Source: a virus. From it: a DNA stretch of 48,566 nucleotides. Below, piece by piece: positions 25,841 to 34,506 of the stretch. A program made the position numbers and the translations under genes. Under the pieces are notes generated by a model. The model was not told the DNA's origin, did no database searches, and was given only the letters and a program-made list of their open reading frames with translations. Where the stretch lies: the IMG/VR virus record IMGVR_UViG_3300045999_007906, positions 1-48,566 of that record; one strand, written 5' to 3'. How positions within the stretch are numbered: the first letter of the stretch is position 1; every line of letters starts with the position of its first letter.

Positions 25841-27320
25841 TATTACAATAGAGCCAGTTGATGATGCTTATATTAAGGTGCGATGTCCAAAGGATATTGC
25901 AAAAGAACTGAATTCATTTTTTACATTTACAGTACCAAATCACAAATATAATCCATCATTCAGAAAAAAAATATGGGATGGTAAGATACGATTGTATAGT
26001 CTTCTTACTCAAAAAATTTATAAAGGAATGCTTCCTTATGTTGAAAAATTTTTTGTAGATAGAAATTATCATTATAAAAATAATATAGTAACTGATAATT
26101 TTTACATAGAGGATGAAGCTGTAAAAAAATTTATGATTGAATTCTTGAGAGTATCAAGTAATGGAAAGCAAATTACACCCCATGATTATCAAATACAAGC
26201 AGTAACTCATGGAATAAAGAATAAAAGAGCACTATTGCTTTCTCCAACTGGATCTGGCAAATCACTTATAATTTATACTCTTATGAGATTTTTTGCGGAT
26301 TATATTCCAGCGGATAAAAGTATTCTTATAGTTGTACCAACAACAAGTTTGGTGGCGCAGCTATACAATGATTTTGAAGATTATTCACGATTGAATGGAT
26401 GGTCTGTTAAAAGCAATATTCAAAAGATATATGCTGGAGAAAATAAAGAAATAACTAAAAAAGTTGTAATATCAACATGGCAAAGTATCTTTAGAGAAAA
26501 CGATAAATTTTTTGATAATTTTTATACCGTTATTGGTGATGAATGTCATTTATTTAAAGCAAAATCATTATCAACAATAATGGAAAAGCTTAAAAATTGT
26601 CCTATTCGATTCGGATTGTCTGGTACTCTTGATAATACGAAAGTTCATAAATTTATAATCGAAGGATTGTTTGGTCCTCTTTATAGAGTTACTAGCACAA
26701 AAACTCTTATTGAAGATGATATCTTAAGTAAAATTGATATTAATTGTCTTATTTTAAAATATCCTGATAAAGAATGTAATAAAACAAAAAGAATGGAATA
26801 TAGAGATGAACTTGATTATATTTTTTCTAGTGAAAAACGATACACGATAATCAAGCAGCTGTGTAAATCTTTGAAAGGTAATACATTAGTACTTTTCAGC
26901 CATGTAGATACTCATGGAAAAAAATTATACGAAATGATGAAAGATTTTGATAAGCATGTATTTTTCATCGCAGGAGAAGTTCCTCTTGATCAAAGAGAAT
27001 TCATTCGTCAAAAAATTGATACTCTTCAAGATAGTATATTGATCGCTTCTTATGGAACATGTTCAACTGGTATTAATATAAAGAACATACATAACATCGT
27101 ATTTTCTTCTCCGTCAAAATCAGTTGTTAGAGTTTTGCAATCAATTGGTAGAGGATTGAGAAAATCAGATACAAAAACTCACATGTCTTTATATGATATC
27201 GTTGATGATCTGCGATATAAAGCATATAAGAACCACACATTTAATCATTTCATAGAAAGATTAAAAATTTATGAAAATGAAAAATTCCCATTTAAGTTGA
27301 TACATCTTAATCAAGATTGA
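25830..27320 (+). CDS. uvsW: DNA/RNA helicase UvsW
   Basis: A 496-residue superfamily 2 helicase, about the length of T4 UvsW. The N-terminal part (1-90) is the small substrate-binding domain. Motifs follow in order: Q-motif-like 'PHDYQIQAV' (117-125), Walker A 'SPTGSGKS' (138-145), 'DECH' box (237-240), 'GLSGT' motif III (262-266), and motif VI 'QSIGRGLR' (437-444). It unwinds R-loops and branched DNA, switching replication from origin- to recombination-dependent initiation. The pairing with uvsY and the 11-base overlap are as expected. Confidence 0.95.
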   Translation: MGNNITIEPVDDAYIKVRCPKDIAKELNSFFTFTVPNHKYNPSFRKKIWDGKIRLYSLLTQKIYKGMLPYVEKFFVDRNYHYKNNIVTDNFYIEDEAVKKFMIEFLRVSSNGKQITPHDYQIQAVTHGIKNKRALLLSPTGSGKSLIIYTLMRFFADYIPADKSILIVVPTTSLVAQLYNDFEDYSRLNGWSVKSNIQKIYAGENKEITKKVVISTWQSIFRENDKFFDNFYTVIGDECHLFKAKSLSTIMEKLKNCPIRFGLSGTLDNTKVHKFIIEGLFGPLYRVTSTKTLIEDDILSKIDINCLILKYPDKECNKTKRMEYRDELDYIFSSEKRYTIIKQLCKSLKGNTLVLFSHVDTHGKKLYEMMKDFDKHVFFIAGEVPLDQREFIRQKIDTLQDSILIASYGTCSTGINIKNIHNIVFSSPSKSVVRVLQSIGRGLRKSDTKTHMSLYDIVDDLRYKAYKNHTFNHFIERLKIYENEKFPFKLIHLNQD

Positions 27321-27326
27321 TAAATA
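27319..27326 (+). promoter_or_regulatory. Candidate late promoter
   Basis: GATAAATA matches the NATAAATA late core. It overlaps the uvsW stop codon and lies 15 bases before the ATG at 27342, with GGAGG (27332-27336) in between. Confidence 0.42.
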
Positions 27327-27341
27327 CTAATGGAGGTCATT

Positions 27342-28058
27342 ATGGATTTAGACTACAAGATCTTTAAGTTGAAAAGTGGTGAAGAGCTAATAGGAATGAT
27401 CGATAGTCAGGACGATATGACCATTAAAATAAGTCGCCCAATGATCGTAAAATCAGTTCTTATGGTTGATAACTCAGGTTATCCAAAAGAAGTTATGATC
27501 ATGCGTAATTGGCTTGAACTTACTGATGAACTGGATGTTCAATTGCCAAAAGATCATATTGCAACGACATTAAATCCTGCAAAGGAAACTGTTTTTCTTT
27601 ACGAAAAACAAAAAATGCGTGAAGATGAAGAATATCTTTTTAAGCAAATGGCATCTGATTTAACTCCAAAACTTCCTCCTGATTTAGGAATGAGTGGAAT
27701 AAATCCACATATGATGAATATGATCCAAAAGAAAATGGAAGAAGAGCTTCTTGGTAAGAAAGATTCAAAAGAAGAAGATACATCCACTCCCGAATCACCA
27801 GATAAAAAACCAAATATGGTTGGAATGTTTTTGTTTTTCCCATCTGATGTAATCGCAGACCTCATTGATACTGGTGTTTTGGATCCAGAAATGTTTGCAG
27901 AAATGATGGATGATGGGGATCTTCTTATTCCAGAGATGGAAAGAATGAGCGAAAAAGAACTTAAGGAGTTTGATCTGAGCGATTGGCCAGATGATCCAAC
28001 CAAACTTTTTCAAGATAATAACGAAGATAACTCTGAAGAAGACTCAGAGGGTACTTAA
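27342..28058 (+). CDS. Acidic protein with possible LSm/SH3-like N-terminal domain
   Basis: A 238-residue protein of unknown role. The start is ATG 27342, not the ATG at 27330, because the latter overlaps the Shine-Dalgarno sequence GGAGG (27332-27336), which lies at the right distance from 27342. Residues about 1-60 ('YKIFKLKSGEELIGMIDSQDD', 'IKISRPMIVK') look like a small beta-barrel of Sm-like type. The middle is charged and methionine-rich, and the C-terminal 40 residues are strongly acidic ('NNEDNSEEDSEGT'). Proteins of this kind occur near replication and late-transcription genes in marine T4-like phages. It stands between UvsW and gp55 and may be under late control. Confidence 0.5.
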   Translation: MDLDYKIFKLKSGEELIGMIDSQDDMTIKISRPMIVKSVLMVDNSGYPKEVMIMRNWLELTDELDVQLPKDHIATTLNPAKETVFLYEKQKMREDEEYLFKQMASDLTPKLPPDLGMSGINPHMMNMIQKKMEEELLGKKDSKEEDTSTPESPDKKPNMVGMFLFFPSDVIADLIDTGVLDPEMFAEMMDDGDLLIPEMERMSEKELKEFDLSDWPDDPTKLFQDNNEDNSEEDSEGT

Positions 28059-28149
28059 AGTACTTTATAGTATCTAATAAGTATATTTTTCCTTGTCCAT
28101 CGCGTACACGCTCATTGTAACACCAAATCTAATTCTGTCAATACCCCCC

Positions 28150-28177
28150 TTGCTCTTATATTATTTGGACGTATAAT
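28150..28177 (+). promoter_or_regulatory. Sigma-70-type promoter for gp55
   Basis: TTGCTC (28150-28155), 16-base spacer, TATAAT (28172-28177, perfect -10). The ATG of gp55 at 28184 begins six bases after the -10, so the transcript would start at or next to the start codon. The 125-base gap (28059-28183) holds nothing else recognisable apart from a short palindrome near its left end. Confidence 0.7.
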
Positions 28178-28183
28178 ATTATA

Positions 28184-28825
28184 ATGAAGAAAAAGAAACA
28201 AAATAAAAAAGAGTCAGAACAAGATGATGACGATTTAGGATTCGATGATTTTGCTATTTTGGAAGAAATAGAAAAACCAACAACCAAAGGTCATTATATC
28301 GACAATCCAAAATTTAATGCTGAAATGACCAAATGGATAAAAAAGGTAAGAACAGCAGAAAAAAATGGCAAGGACAGGCCACCAGTAACTGATTACATAG
28401 CCGAATGTTTTTTAAAGATTGCTGAACATCTGTCTTATAGACCAAATTTTATGAACTATCCGTATAGGGAAGAAATGGTGGGGGATGGAATCGAAAATTG
28501 TTTAATGTATGCCCACAATTTCAACCCAGATAAATCATCAAACCCCTTTTCTTATTTTACGCAGATTATATACTATGCTTTCTTGAGAAGAATAGAAAAA
28601 GAGAAGAAGCAGTCTTATGTAAAATTTAAGGTTATGGAAGAAAACGCCGACAGTAAATTTTACAAATGGTTTAAAGAAAATTACTTCGAAAAAGAAGGAA
28701 AGCCAGAATTATCAGAAGTATTTAATTTGACTGAGCGTGATGTAGAAAGATTTGAAGAAAAGGCCGGAACTGGCAAAAAGAAGCCAAGAAAAAAGAAAAA
28801 AAGTCCAAATAGGGGTTTAATGTGA
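28184..28825 (+). CDS. 55: Late-transcription sigma factor gp55
   Basis: A 213-residue protein (T4 gp55 is 185). The core 'DRPPVTDYIAECFLKIAEHLSYRPNFMNYPYREEMVGDGIENCLMYAHNFNP' (about residues 65-117) and 'NPFSYFTQIIYYAFLRRIEKEKKQSY' is diagnostic and equals sigma region 2. The N-terminus is acidic and lysine-rich; the C-terminus ends in a basic block. gp55 redirects host RNA polymerase to phage late promoters with gp45 as mobile activator; gp33 is not in this window. It has its own promoter, consistent with need before late genes can be read. It overlaps gp47. Confidence 0.93.
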   Translation: MKKKKQNKKESEQDDDDLGFDDFAILEEIEKPTTKGHYIDNPKFNAEMTKWIKKVRTAEKNGKDRPPVTDYIAECFLKIAEHLSYRPNFMNYPYREEMVGDGIENCLMYAHNFNPDKSSNPFSYFTQIIYYAFLRRIEKEKKQSYVKFKVMEENADSKFYKWFKENYFEKEGKPELSEVFNLTERDVERFEEKAGTGKKKPRKKKKSPNRGLM

Positions 28826-29871
28826 AAGTAGCAGTAATAAACGATACTCACTTCGGAATCAGAAATGATTCCGAATTGTTTTTAAACTATTTCATAGATT
28901 TTTTCAGAGATCAATTTTTTCCTTATCTTCAGGAAAATAATATTGATACAGTCTTACATCTCGGTGATTTCTTCGATAGAAGAAAATATGTAAATTTTAA
29001 TACTCTTAATCGTGTTACAAATGAAATCTTGATTCCAATGAAAAATATGGGTATCAATATCCATTGTCTAGTTGGGAATCATGATACCTATTTTAAGAAC
29101 ACAAATAGAGTAAATTCTGTTTGCCAGTTACTTTCTCAATATGACAATATCAAAACATATGGAGAATTTGATGTCATTAATATCGGAGGAACTGATATCG
29201 CAATGGTTCCTTGGATTAATGATTCGAATGAAAAGGATATTGTAAAGCAACTCAAAAAATGCAAAGCCGCTATTGCATGCGGCCACTTTGAATTGACGGG
29301 ATATGAAGTACTTCGTGGTGTAAAATTTGATGGTGGTATGTCGGATGAAGTTCTCAATAAATTTGAATTGGTTTTATCTGGCCATTTTCATTTGAAGTCA
29401 TCACACAAAAACATTTGCTATCTTGGAACTCAATATCAAATGTTGTTTTCCGATATTAATGAGGCAAAGGGTTTTCATGTATTTGATCTAGAAACTAGAG
29501 AACTAGATTACATTCAAAATAGAAATTGCATTTTTCATAGGATTTTTTATGATGACAGTGCAACTCCAAAGATAGACAAGATGGATTTTTCTCAGTATGA
29601 AAATAAGCTAGTAAAAATTATCGTACAAAGAAAAACAAATCCTGCCACATACGAAAAATTTATAGATGGCATCAATTCTGCTAATGCACATGAAATTTCT
29701 ATCGTAGATGAGACATTCGTACCAGATGATTCTACAGAGGTGGCGGATCTAAGTGTAGATACGCTTTCTTTCATAGAAAAAGAAATCGATCAGCTTATTG
29801 ATGTTAAGAACAAAGATGAATTAAAGAAGATGATTCATGACATTTATTTTGAGAGTCTAGATAATGATTAA
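28822..29871 (+). CDS. 47: Recombination nuclease subunit gp47 (Mre11/SbcD-like)
   Basis: A 349-residue metallophosphoesterase (T4 gp47 is 339). Metal-binding motifs: 'DTH' (D8, H10), 'GDFFDRR' (48-54), 'GNHD' (85-88), and the later 'CGHFE' and 'SGHFH'. It starts with GTG, four bases overlapping the gp55 stop (GTGA). With gp46 it resects DNA ends to expose single strands for UvsX/UvsY recombination. The two genes overlap by 8 bases, as partners in one complex. Confidence 0.96.
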   Translation: MKVAVINDTHFGIRNDSELFLNYFIDFFRDQFFPYLQENNIDTVLHLGDFFDRRKYVNFNTLNRVTNEILIPMKNMGINIHCLVGNHDTYFKNTNRVNSVCQLLSQYDNIKTYGEFDVINIGGTDIAMVPWINDSNEKDIVKQLKKCKAAIACGHFELTGYEVLRGVKFDGGMSDEVLNKFELVLSGHFHLKSSHKNICYLGTQYQMLFSDINEAKGFHVFDLETRELDYIQNRNCIFHRIFYDDSATPKIDKMDFSQYENKLVKIIVQRKTNPATYEKFIDGINSANAHEISIVDETFVPDDSTEVADLSVDTLSFIEKEIDQLIDVKNKDELKKMIHDIYFESLDND

Positions 29872-31573
29872 ATTTACTAAGTTAAGATTTAAAAATTTTG
29901 GTTCTTTCGGAAATAATTTTACTGAAATTGATTTTGGTAAAAAAGGAAATTATCTAGTCTCCGGTAAAAATGGAGATGGAAAATCTTTTGCCTTTCTTGA
30001 TGCTATTACTTTCGGTTTATTCGGTGTTCCTTTTAGGAATATCAATATTCCTCAGTTGGTAAATAGCATTAACAAGAAAAACTGTGTAGTTGAGGTTGAA
30101 TTTGATATTGGAATGACCAAGTATCTAGTCAGACGAGGCTTATCCCCAAAAATCTTTGAAATTCACAAGGATGGAAAGCTGATAGAACAAGCAGCAAAGA
30201 CTAAAGAATATCAAGAGTATCTTGAGAAGAGTATTCTTAAGATGGGATATAAGTCTTTTACGCAGGTTGTAATTCTGGGTAAATCTTCCTTTGTTCCGTT
30301 TATGCAACTCTCTGCTGCGGATAGAAGAGAAGTTATTGAAAATGTGCTAGATATTGGTATTTTTAGCTCTATGAATTTGGTTCTAAAGGGGAAAATTTCC
30401 CAGCAGAAAGAGTTTATTAAGCAAAAAAAGACCGATTTATCCACAATTCAAGGAAAAGTCGATGTTTTGGATAAAAATAAGCAAGATTTGGAAAAAAAGA
30501 AGCAAGATATAGAATCTAAACTCCAAAATAGGCTAAAAGAGATAGATTTGCTTATCTTGGAAAACAATACCATCACCGAGCAATTAGAGACAGAATTGGA
30601 GGCCAAGGAGGCCGTCCTAGCCACTTTTGCCGAGACTAAGCTGACCAGCCTACTGGAACTTAGATCAAGCCTAAAGGCCAATCTAGAGGCATTAACGGAA
30701 GATGTCGATTTTTACGAAAAAAATAAGGTATGTCCTGCATGTAAACAGGATATAACTGATGGCCATAGAACTGAAATTTGCTCCACAAAAAATGCAAAAA
30801 AGAACGAAATTGACTCTGCTATAGAAAAAATAAACACAATGGTTCAAGAGCAAAAAGCAATTGAAACCTCCAAAAGAAATGTCGAAAAAGAAATAACTAC
30901 TATTAAGAATGATCTTAGGCAACTAAAACAAACAATAACAAACCTTGAAGATCAAAAGAAGATTTATGAAAAAGAAGCAAAAATTGATCTTGTGGATACT
31001 ATCGAAAAAATTACAAACGATATTTCTTTGCTCAAGAAGGAAGCTAAGGCTTGCCAACGAAGCTTGGATACACTTTATATTGAGAACGAAGATTTAGAGA
31101 TTCTTTCTGGTCTTTTGAAAGATAGCGGAATCAAGACCAAGATTATTCGCCATTATCTGCCATTAATGAACCAGATCGTGAATAAGTATTTGTCGAATAT
31201 GAATTTCTTTGTTCACTTCTATCTGGATGATGAATTCAAGGAAACAATCAAAAGTAGGCACAGGGATGATTTCTCTTATATGAGTTTTAGCGAAGGCGAA
31301 AAACTGAGAATAGATCTGGCATTGCTCTTGGCATGGCGAGAAGTAGCAAAACAAAAGAACAGTGTTAGTTGCAATCTATTGATTTTGGATGAAGTATTTG
31401 ATTCTTCGTTGGATTCTGTCGGTACTGATGAATTGATGAAAATTCTAAATATATTAGGTAAGGAAACTAATGTGATTGTAATTAGTCACAAAACAGATCA
31501 ACTTACCGATAAGTTCAAGTACATTTACACGCTGGAGAAGAAAAATAACTTTAGCAAAATAAGTCTTACATAA
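29864..31573 (+). CDS. 46: Recombination nuclease subunit gp46 (Rad50/SbcC-like)
   Basis: A 569-residue ATPase (T4 gp46 is 560). Walker A 'GKNGDGKS' (34-41), a long coiled coil from about 175 to 400 with zinc hook 'CPAC' (290-293) at its tip, ABC signature 'FSEGEK' (474-479) and Walker B 'LLILDE' (504-509). It bridges DNA ends and powers gp47. Base composition rises locally in GC around 30600-30690 inside the coiled-coil part, probably without meaning. The stop is followed at once by the next start. Confidence 0.96.
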   Translation: MIKFTKLRFKNFGSFGNNFTEIDFGKKGNYLVSGKNGDGKSFAFLDAITFGLFGVPFRNINIPQLVNSINKKNCVVEVEFDIGMTKYLVRRGLSPKIFEIHKDGKLIEQAAKTKEYQEYLEKSILKMGYKSFTQVVILGKSSFVPFMQLSAADRREVIENVLDIGIFSSMNLVLKGKISQQKEFIKQKKTDLSTIQGKVDVLDKNKQDLEKKKQDIESKLQNRLKEIDLLILENNTITEQLETELEAKEAVLATFAETKLTSLLELRSSLKANLEALTEDVDFYEKNKVCPACKQDITDGHRTEICSTKNAKKNEIDSAIEKINTMVQEQKAIETSKRNVEKEITTIKNDLRQLKQTITNLEDQKKIYEKEAKIDLVDTIEKITNDISLLKKEAKACQRSLDTLYIENEDLEILSGLLKDSGIKTKIIRHYLPLMNQIVNKYLSNMNFFVHFYLDDEFKETIKSRHRDDFSYMSFSEGEKLRIDLALLLAWREVAKQKNSVSCNLLILDEVFDSSLDSVGTDELMKILNILGKETNVIVISHKTDQLTDKFKYIYTLEKKNNFSKISLT

Positions 31574-31876
31574 ATGTACAACTACCGAGGAAAATTTCGA
31601 ATATTACAGCCAGATGGTTCTATGACTGTCTATTCTCAATATGATGTTGTTGAGAAGGAAGGTAAGCACTATATGGCTGTGTTTGATACCTATGGCTTCT
31701 CTCCTGAGCATGGAGAGATTCGGGGTTGGAAAAAGATAAACGGAACAGTCCCTGTGACTAGCGCAGCAGTTCCTTCCAATCCTGATATTGGACAGCAATG
31801 GCTTGATACCACTACTGGAATTCTCTATGAGTACATAGATGATGGAGATTCCAAACAGTGGTTAGCCATTAGCTAG
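31574..31876 (+). CDS. Small protein with a fibre-type 'IGQQWLDTTTG' module
   Basis: A 100-residue protein. The last 35 residues ('NPDIGQQWLDTTTGILYEYIDDGDSKQWLAI') match a short beta module common in phage tail-fibre and appendage proteins ('GxxWxDTxTGxLYxY...W'). The first 60 residues are a small beta domain with 'VYSQYDVVEKEGKHYMAVF'. It lies between gp46 and gp45, where T4 has rpbA and 45.2, but it does not resemble RpbA. It might be a virion decoration or chaperone displaced into the replication block. No membrane segment. Confidence 0.45.
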   Translation: MYNYRGKFRILQPDGSMTVYSQYDVVEKEGKHYMAVFDTYGFSPEHGEIRGWKKINGTVPVTSAAVPSNPDIGQQWLDTTTGILYEYIDDGDSKQWLAIS

Positions 31877-31883
31877 GAGCTAT

Positions 31884-32069
31884 ATGGGATATTATTACGA
31901 TAAGAAGAAAAACAGTAGTTGGAGAAGAAAATTTTACAAAGAATTGGCAAAGAAAGAAAGACGATCTACTCGTCATAAGCTAAACAAGCTTGTTCAAGAT
32001 CTTTGCTCAGGCAGTATTGACATTGATGAATTGTTGGATATCATGCGTAAACGAGGTAATATATTATGA
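31884..32069 (+). CDS. Small basic protein, unknown
   Basis: A 61-residue protein with a good AGGAG before the ATG and a 4-base overlap with gp45. The N-terminal 35 residues are very rich in Lys and Arg; the C-terminal part ('DLCSGSIDIDELLDIMRKRGNIL') is a helix pair. The position next to the clamp gene equals that of the 62-residue T4 gene 45.2, but sequence similarity is not evident to me. It may bind nucleic acid or polymerase. Confidence 0.5.
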   Translation: MGYYYDKKKNSSWRRKFYKELAKKERRSTRHKLNKLVQDLCSGSIDIDELLDIMRKRGNIL

Positions 32070-32764
32070 ACACAAAAAATGCCGTAAAGCTAAGTAAAGA
32101 AACACTTCAGATCCTTAAGAATTTTGCTTCACTTAATTCCAACCTTCTAGTGAAGCCGGGTAATCGACTTGTTACCGTAACTCCATACAAGAATGTCATG
32201 GCAGAAGCTATGGTGCAGGAGGAGTTCGATACCGAATTTGCTATCTGGGATCTATCCAAGTTTCTTGGTATTGTATCGCTCTTTGATGATCCTGACTTTA
32301 TCTTTCACGACAAGTATGTTGAGATTGAAGGCAGCAATCACTCTAGCGTGAAGTACTTTTATTGTGATCCTAAACTGATCACTTCTTATCCCACGAAGAC
32401 TCTTGTCATGCCGCGTATTGTCCTTGAACTTGAGTTTTCTGAGCGTAAGCTTACCGAGCTTCAAAAGGCTGCATCAATTCTTCAGATTCAAGATCTTAAG
32501 ATTTTTTGTGATACTGGAAGCATTATGGGAGAAATGTTTGATGCCAAGGATAGCACCACAAACACTTATAGCGTAGAGTTCCCATACGATGGCGAACTGG
32601 AGACCGATGAGTTTGAGTTTCACTTTAAGATTGAAAATCTGAAGTTCATCCCAGGAACATATAAGGCACAGTTCTCAGAAAACATCGTGTCTAAGTTTAT
32701 CTCCAATACAACTCCAATTTCTTATTGGGTTGCAATGGAACCTTCGTCAAACTACGGAAAGTAA
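32066..32764 (+). CDS. 45: Sliding clamp gp45
   Basis: A 232-residue protein (T4 gp45 is 228). Segments 'LSKETLQILKNFASLNSNLLVKPGN', 'EFDTEFAIWDLSKFLGIVSLFDDPDF', 'VKYFYCDPKLITSYP' and the acidic 'YDGELETDEFEFHFKIENL' fit the trimeric clamp. It gives processivity to the polymerase and, with gp55, activates late transcription. Followed four bases later by the clamp loader gene, as in T4. Confidence 0.95.
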   Translation: MNTKNAVKLSKETLQILKNFASLNSNLLVKPGNRLVTVTPYKNVMAEAMVQEEFDTEFAIWDLSKFLGIVSLFDDPDFIFHDKYVEIEGSNHSSVKYFYCDPKLITSYPTKTLVMPRIVLELEFSERKLTELQKAASILQIQDLKIFCDTGSIMGEMFDAKDSTTNTYSVEFPYDGELETDEFEFHFKIENLKFIPGTYKAQFSENIVSKFISNTTPISYWVAMEPSSNYGK

Positions 32765-32768
32765 ATAA

Positions 32769-33710
32769 ATGAACATCGAACACTTCGTATGGGCGGAAAA
32801 ATACCGCCCATCATCTATTTCTGAGTGTATTCTTTCTAAGGAGAACGAGACTACATTCTTGAATATGGTGAAGCAGGGAGAACCACAGAATCTCTTGCTT
32901 TCAGGCCCAGCAGGATCTGGCAAGACTACTGTGGCAAAGGCTCTATGCAAAGATCTTGGTTGCGATTACATCCTTATCAATTGCTCAGAAGATGGTAATA
33001 TCGATACTCTTCGCACAAAGATTCGTGGATTTGCCAGTACTGTATCTCTCACAAGTGCCAAGAAAGTTGTTATTCTTGACGAGTTTGATTACAGTAATGC
33101 GAATAGTATCCAACCAGCACTACGCGGGGCGATTGAAGAGTTTTCCTCTAATTGCAGATTCATTATGACTTGCAATTGGCCTAGTAGGATCATTGAACCC
33201 CTACATTCACGCTGTACTCATATTTCTTTCAGCATTTCGCGTGAAGAAGCAAGTACTCTAGCATCAAAGATCTTCAAGCGAATCAAGTTTATTCTTGATA
33301 CAGAAAAGGTCGAGTATCAAGATGTGGCTGTGGCTCGGCTAATTGAAAAGCATTTTCCTGATTTTAGGAGAATGATCAATGAATTGCAAAGGTATTCTAC
33401 TTCAGGCAAAATCGATGTGGGTGTTCTTAGCGAATGCAAGGAAGTTGAACTAAAGAAGCTTGTGGGCTTTATGTCAACTAAAAACTTTGCTGAGGTAAGG
33501 AAGTGGGTTGTCAGCAATCTTGAAAATAACAATACAGATATTTTTCGAAAGATCTATGACAACTTAACTACCATGCTTAAGCCATCTAGCGTACCTCAAG
33601 CCGTTATGATCATTGCTGAATATCAGTATAAAGCCGCATTTGTAGCAGACCAAGAGATCAATATGACTGCACTATTGATTGAAATTATGATGCAATGTGA
33701 GTTCGCATGA
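32769..33710 (+). CDS. 44: Clamp loader large subunit gp44
   Basis: A 313-residue AAA+ ATPase (T4 gp44 is 319). 'WAEKYRPSSISECIL' N-terminus, Walker A 'GPAGSGKT' (46-53), Walker B 'ILDEFD' (102-107), and the 'SRC' sensor (147-149) in 'LHSRCTHISF'. Four copies with one gp62 open the clamp and place it on primer-template junctions. The stop overlaps gp62 (ATGA). Confidence 0.96.
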   Translation: MNIEHFVWAEKYRPSSISECILSKENETTFLNMVKQGEPQNLLLSGPAGSGKTTVAKALCKDLGCDYILINCSEDGNIDTLRTKIRGFASTVSLTSAKKVVILDEFDYSNANSIQPALRGAIEEFSSNCRFIMTCNWPSRIIEPLHSRCTHISFSISREEASTLASKIFKRIKFILDTEKVEYQDVAVARLIEKHFPDFRRMINELQRYSTSGKIDVGVLSECKEVELKKLVGFMSTKNFAEVRKWVVSNLENNNTDIFRKIYDNLTTMLKPSSVPQAVMIIAEYQYKAAFVADQEINMTALLIEIMMQCEFA

Positions 33711-34078
33711 ATCTTTCCAAAGTACTTGAGAGCATCAACTACACAAAGGAAGATGTCTTAGCAGGCAATGAGAAGGACTATGTACCATTTGTGGTAAATA
33801 GATCATTATCATACTTTATTGATACTGTTACCTATGCAAATCAGATGAATCAGTATCCGCATCTAAGTAATAAGATGCAGTATGATTACCTCAGACATAC
33901 CATTCGTAAGAAGAAGAGATTTAGTAAATGGGCAAAGAAACAGAATCTAGACTGCCTAGAGGCCGTCTGTTTCTATTATTCATGCTCTAAAAACAAAGCC
34001 ATTGAGATAATTGGCTTACTTTCTAAAGCACAGCAGCAACATATACAATCAGAATACGAAAAACTCCAAAAAACCTAA
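33707..34078 (+). CDS. 62: Clamp loader small subunit gp62
   Basis: A 123-residue protein, shorter than T4 gp62 (187) but typical in outline for distant T4-like phages. Helical; 'NRSLSYFIDTVTYANQMNQYPHLSNKMQYDYLRHTIRKKKRFSKWAK' (about residues 30-76) is the core pattern. It completes the clamp-loader ring with gp44. The order gp45-gp44-gp62-regA is that of T4. Confidence 0.9.
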   Translation: MNLSKVLESINYTKEDVLAGNEKDYVPFVVNRSLSYFIDTVTYANQMNQYPHLSNKMQYDYLRHTIRKKKRFSKWAKKQNLDCLEAVCFYYSCSKNKAIEIIGLLSKAQQQHIQSEYEKLQKT

Positions 34079-34083
34079 ATATT

Positions 34084-34092
34084 TGGTATTAT
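34084..34092 (+). promoter_or_regulatory. Extended -10 promoter for regA
   Basis: TGG-TATTAT (TATTAT at 34087-34092) resembles the extended -10 at uvsY. A GGAG (34093-34096) and five T follow before the ATG at 34102. The U-rich stretch at the start codon is the sort of site RegA binds, so self-repression is plausible. Confidence 0.4.
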
Positions 34093-34101
34093 GGAGTTTT
34101 T

Positions 34102-34506
34102 ATGGATAATAATGACATTTTTGATGGTTTAGGTGTTGAAATTAATTTAAAAGACAAAGACGCATTCTTAAAAGTGAGAGAAACACTCACTAGAATAGGC
34201 GTTTCTTCTAATCCAAACAAGAAATTATATCAATCTTGCCATATCTTGCATAAAAAAGGCAGATATGCTATAATGCATTTTAAAGAATTGTTTGTTTTAG
34301 ATGGTCTGGATAGTGATATGGACGAGACTGATTTGGCTAGAAGAAATACCATAGTGAAACTTCTAGTGGAATGGGGTCTAGTCGATCCTGTAGATGAGAA
34401 TAGATATAAGGAGCCTCAGTTACCGCTGAATAAGCTTAAAATAATTCCATTCAAGGAAAAAGGAGAATGGAATTTAGTTCCCAAGTACCATATTGGAAAG
34501 AAATAA
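34102..34506 (+). CDS. regA: Translational repressor RegA
   Basis: A 134-residue protein (T4 RegA is 122). 'VEINLKDKDAFLKVRETLTRIGVSS', 'YQSCHILHKKGRYAIMHFKELFVLDG' (about residues 48-73) and 'LARRNTIVKLLVEWGLVD' are the RegA signatures. It binds around start codons of early mRNAs and blocks translation. In T4 the next gene is DNA polymerase 43; here it is a small unknown gene and then the sugar cluster. The stop overlaps the next start as TAATG. Confidence 0.94.
   Translation: MDNNDIFDGLGVEINLKDKDAFLKVRETLTRIGVSSNPNKKLYQSCHILHKKGRYAIMHFKELFVLDGLDSDMDETDLARRNTIVKLLVEWGLVDPVDENRYKEPQLPLNKLKIIPFKEKGEWNLVPKYHIGKK

Noticed and set aside
27330-27341. Earlier ATG for the acidic protein
   Set aside because: It overlaps the GGAGG that serves the ATG at 27342.
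27599-28003. Minus-strand frame of 134 codons opposite the acidic protein
   Set aside because: Ser-rich shadow of acidic codons on the other strand; no start signal and no known motif.
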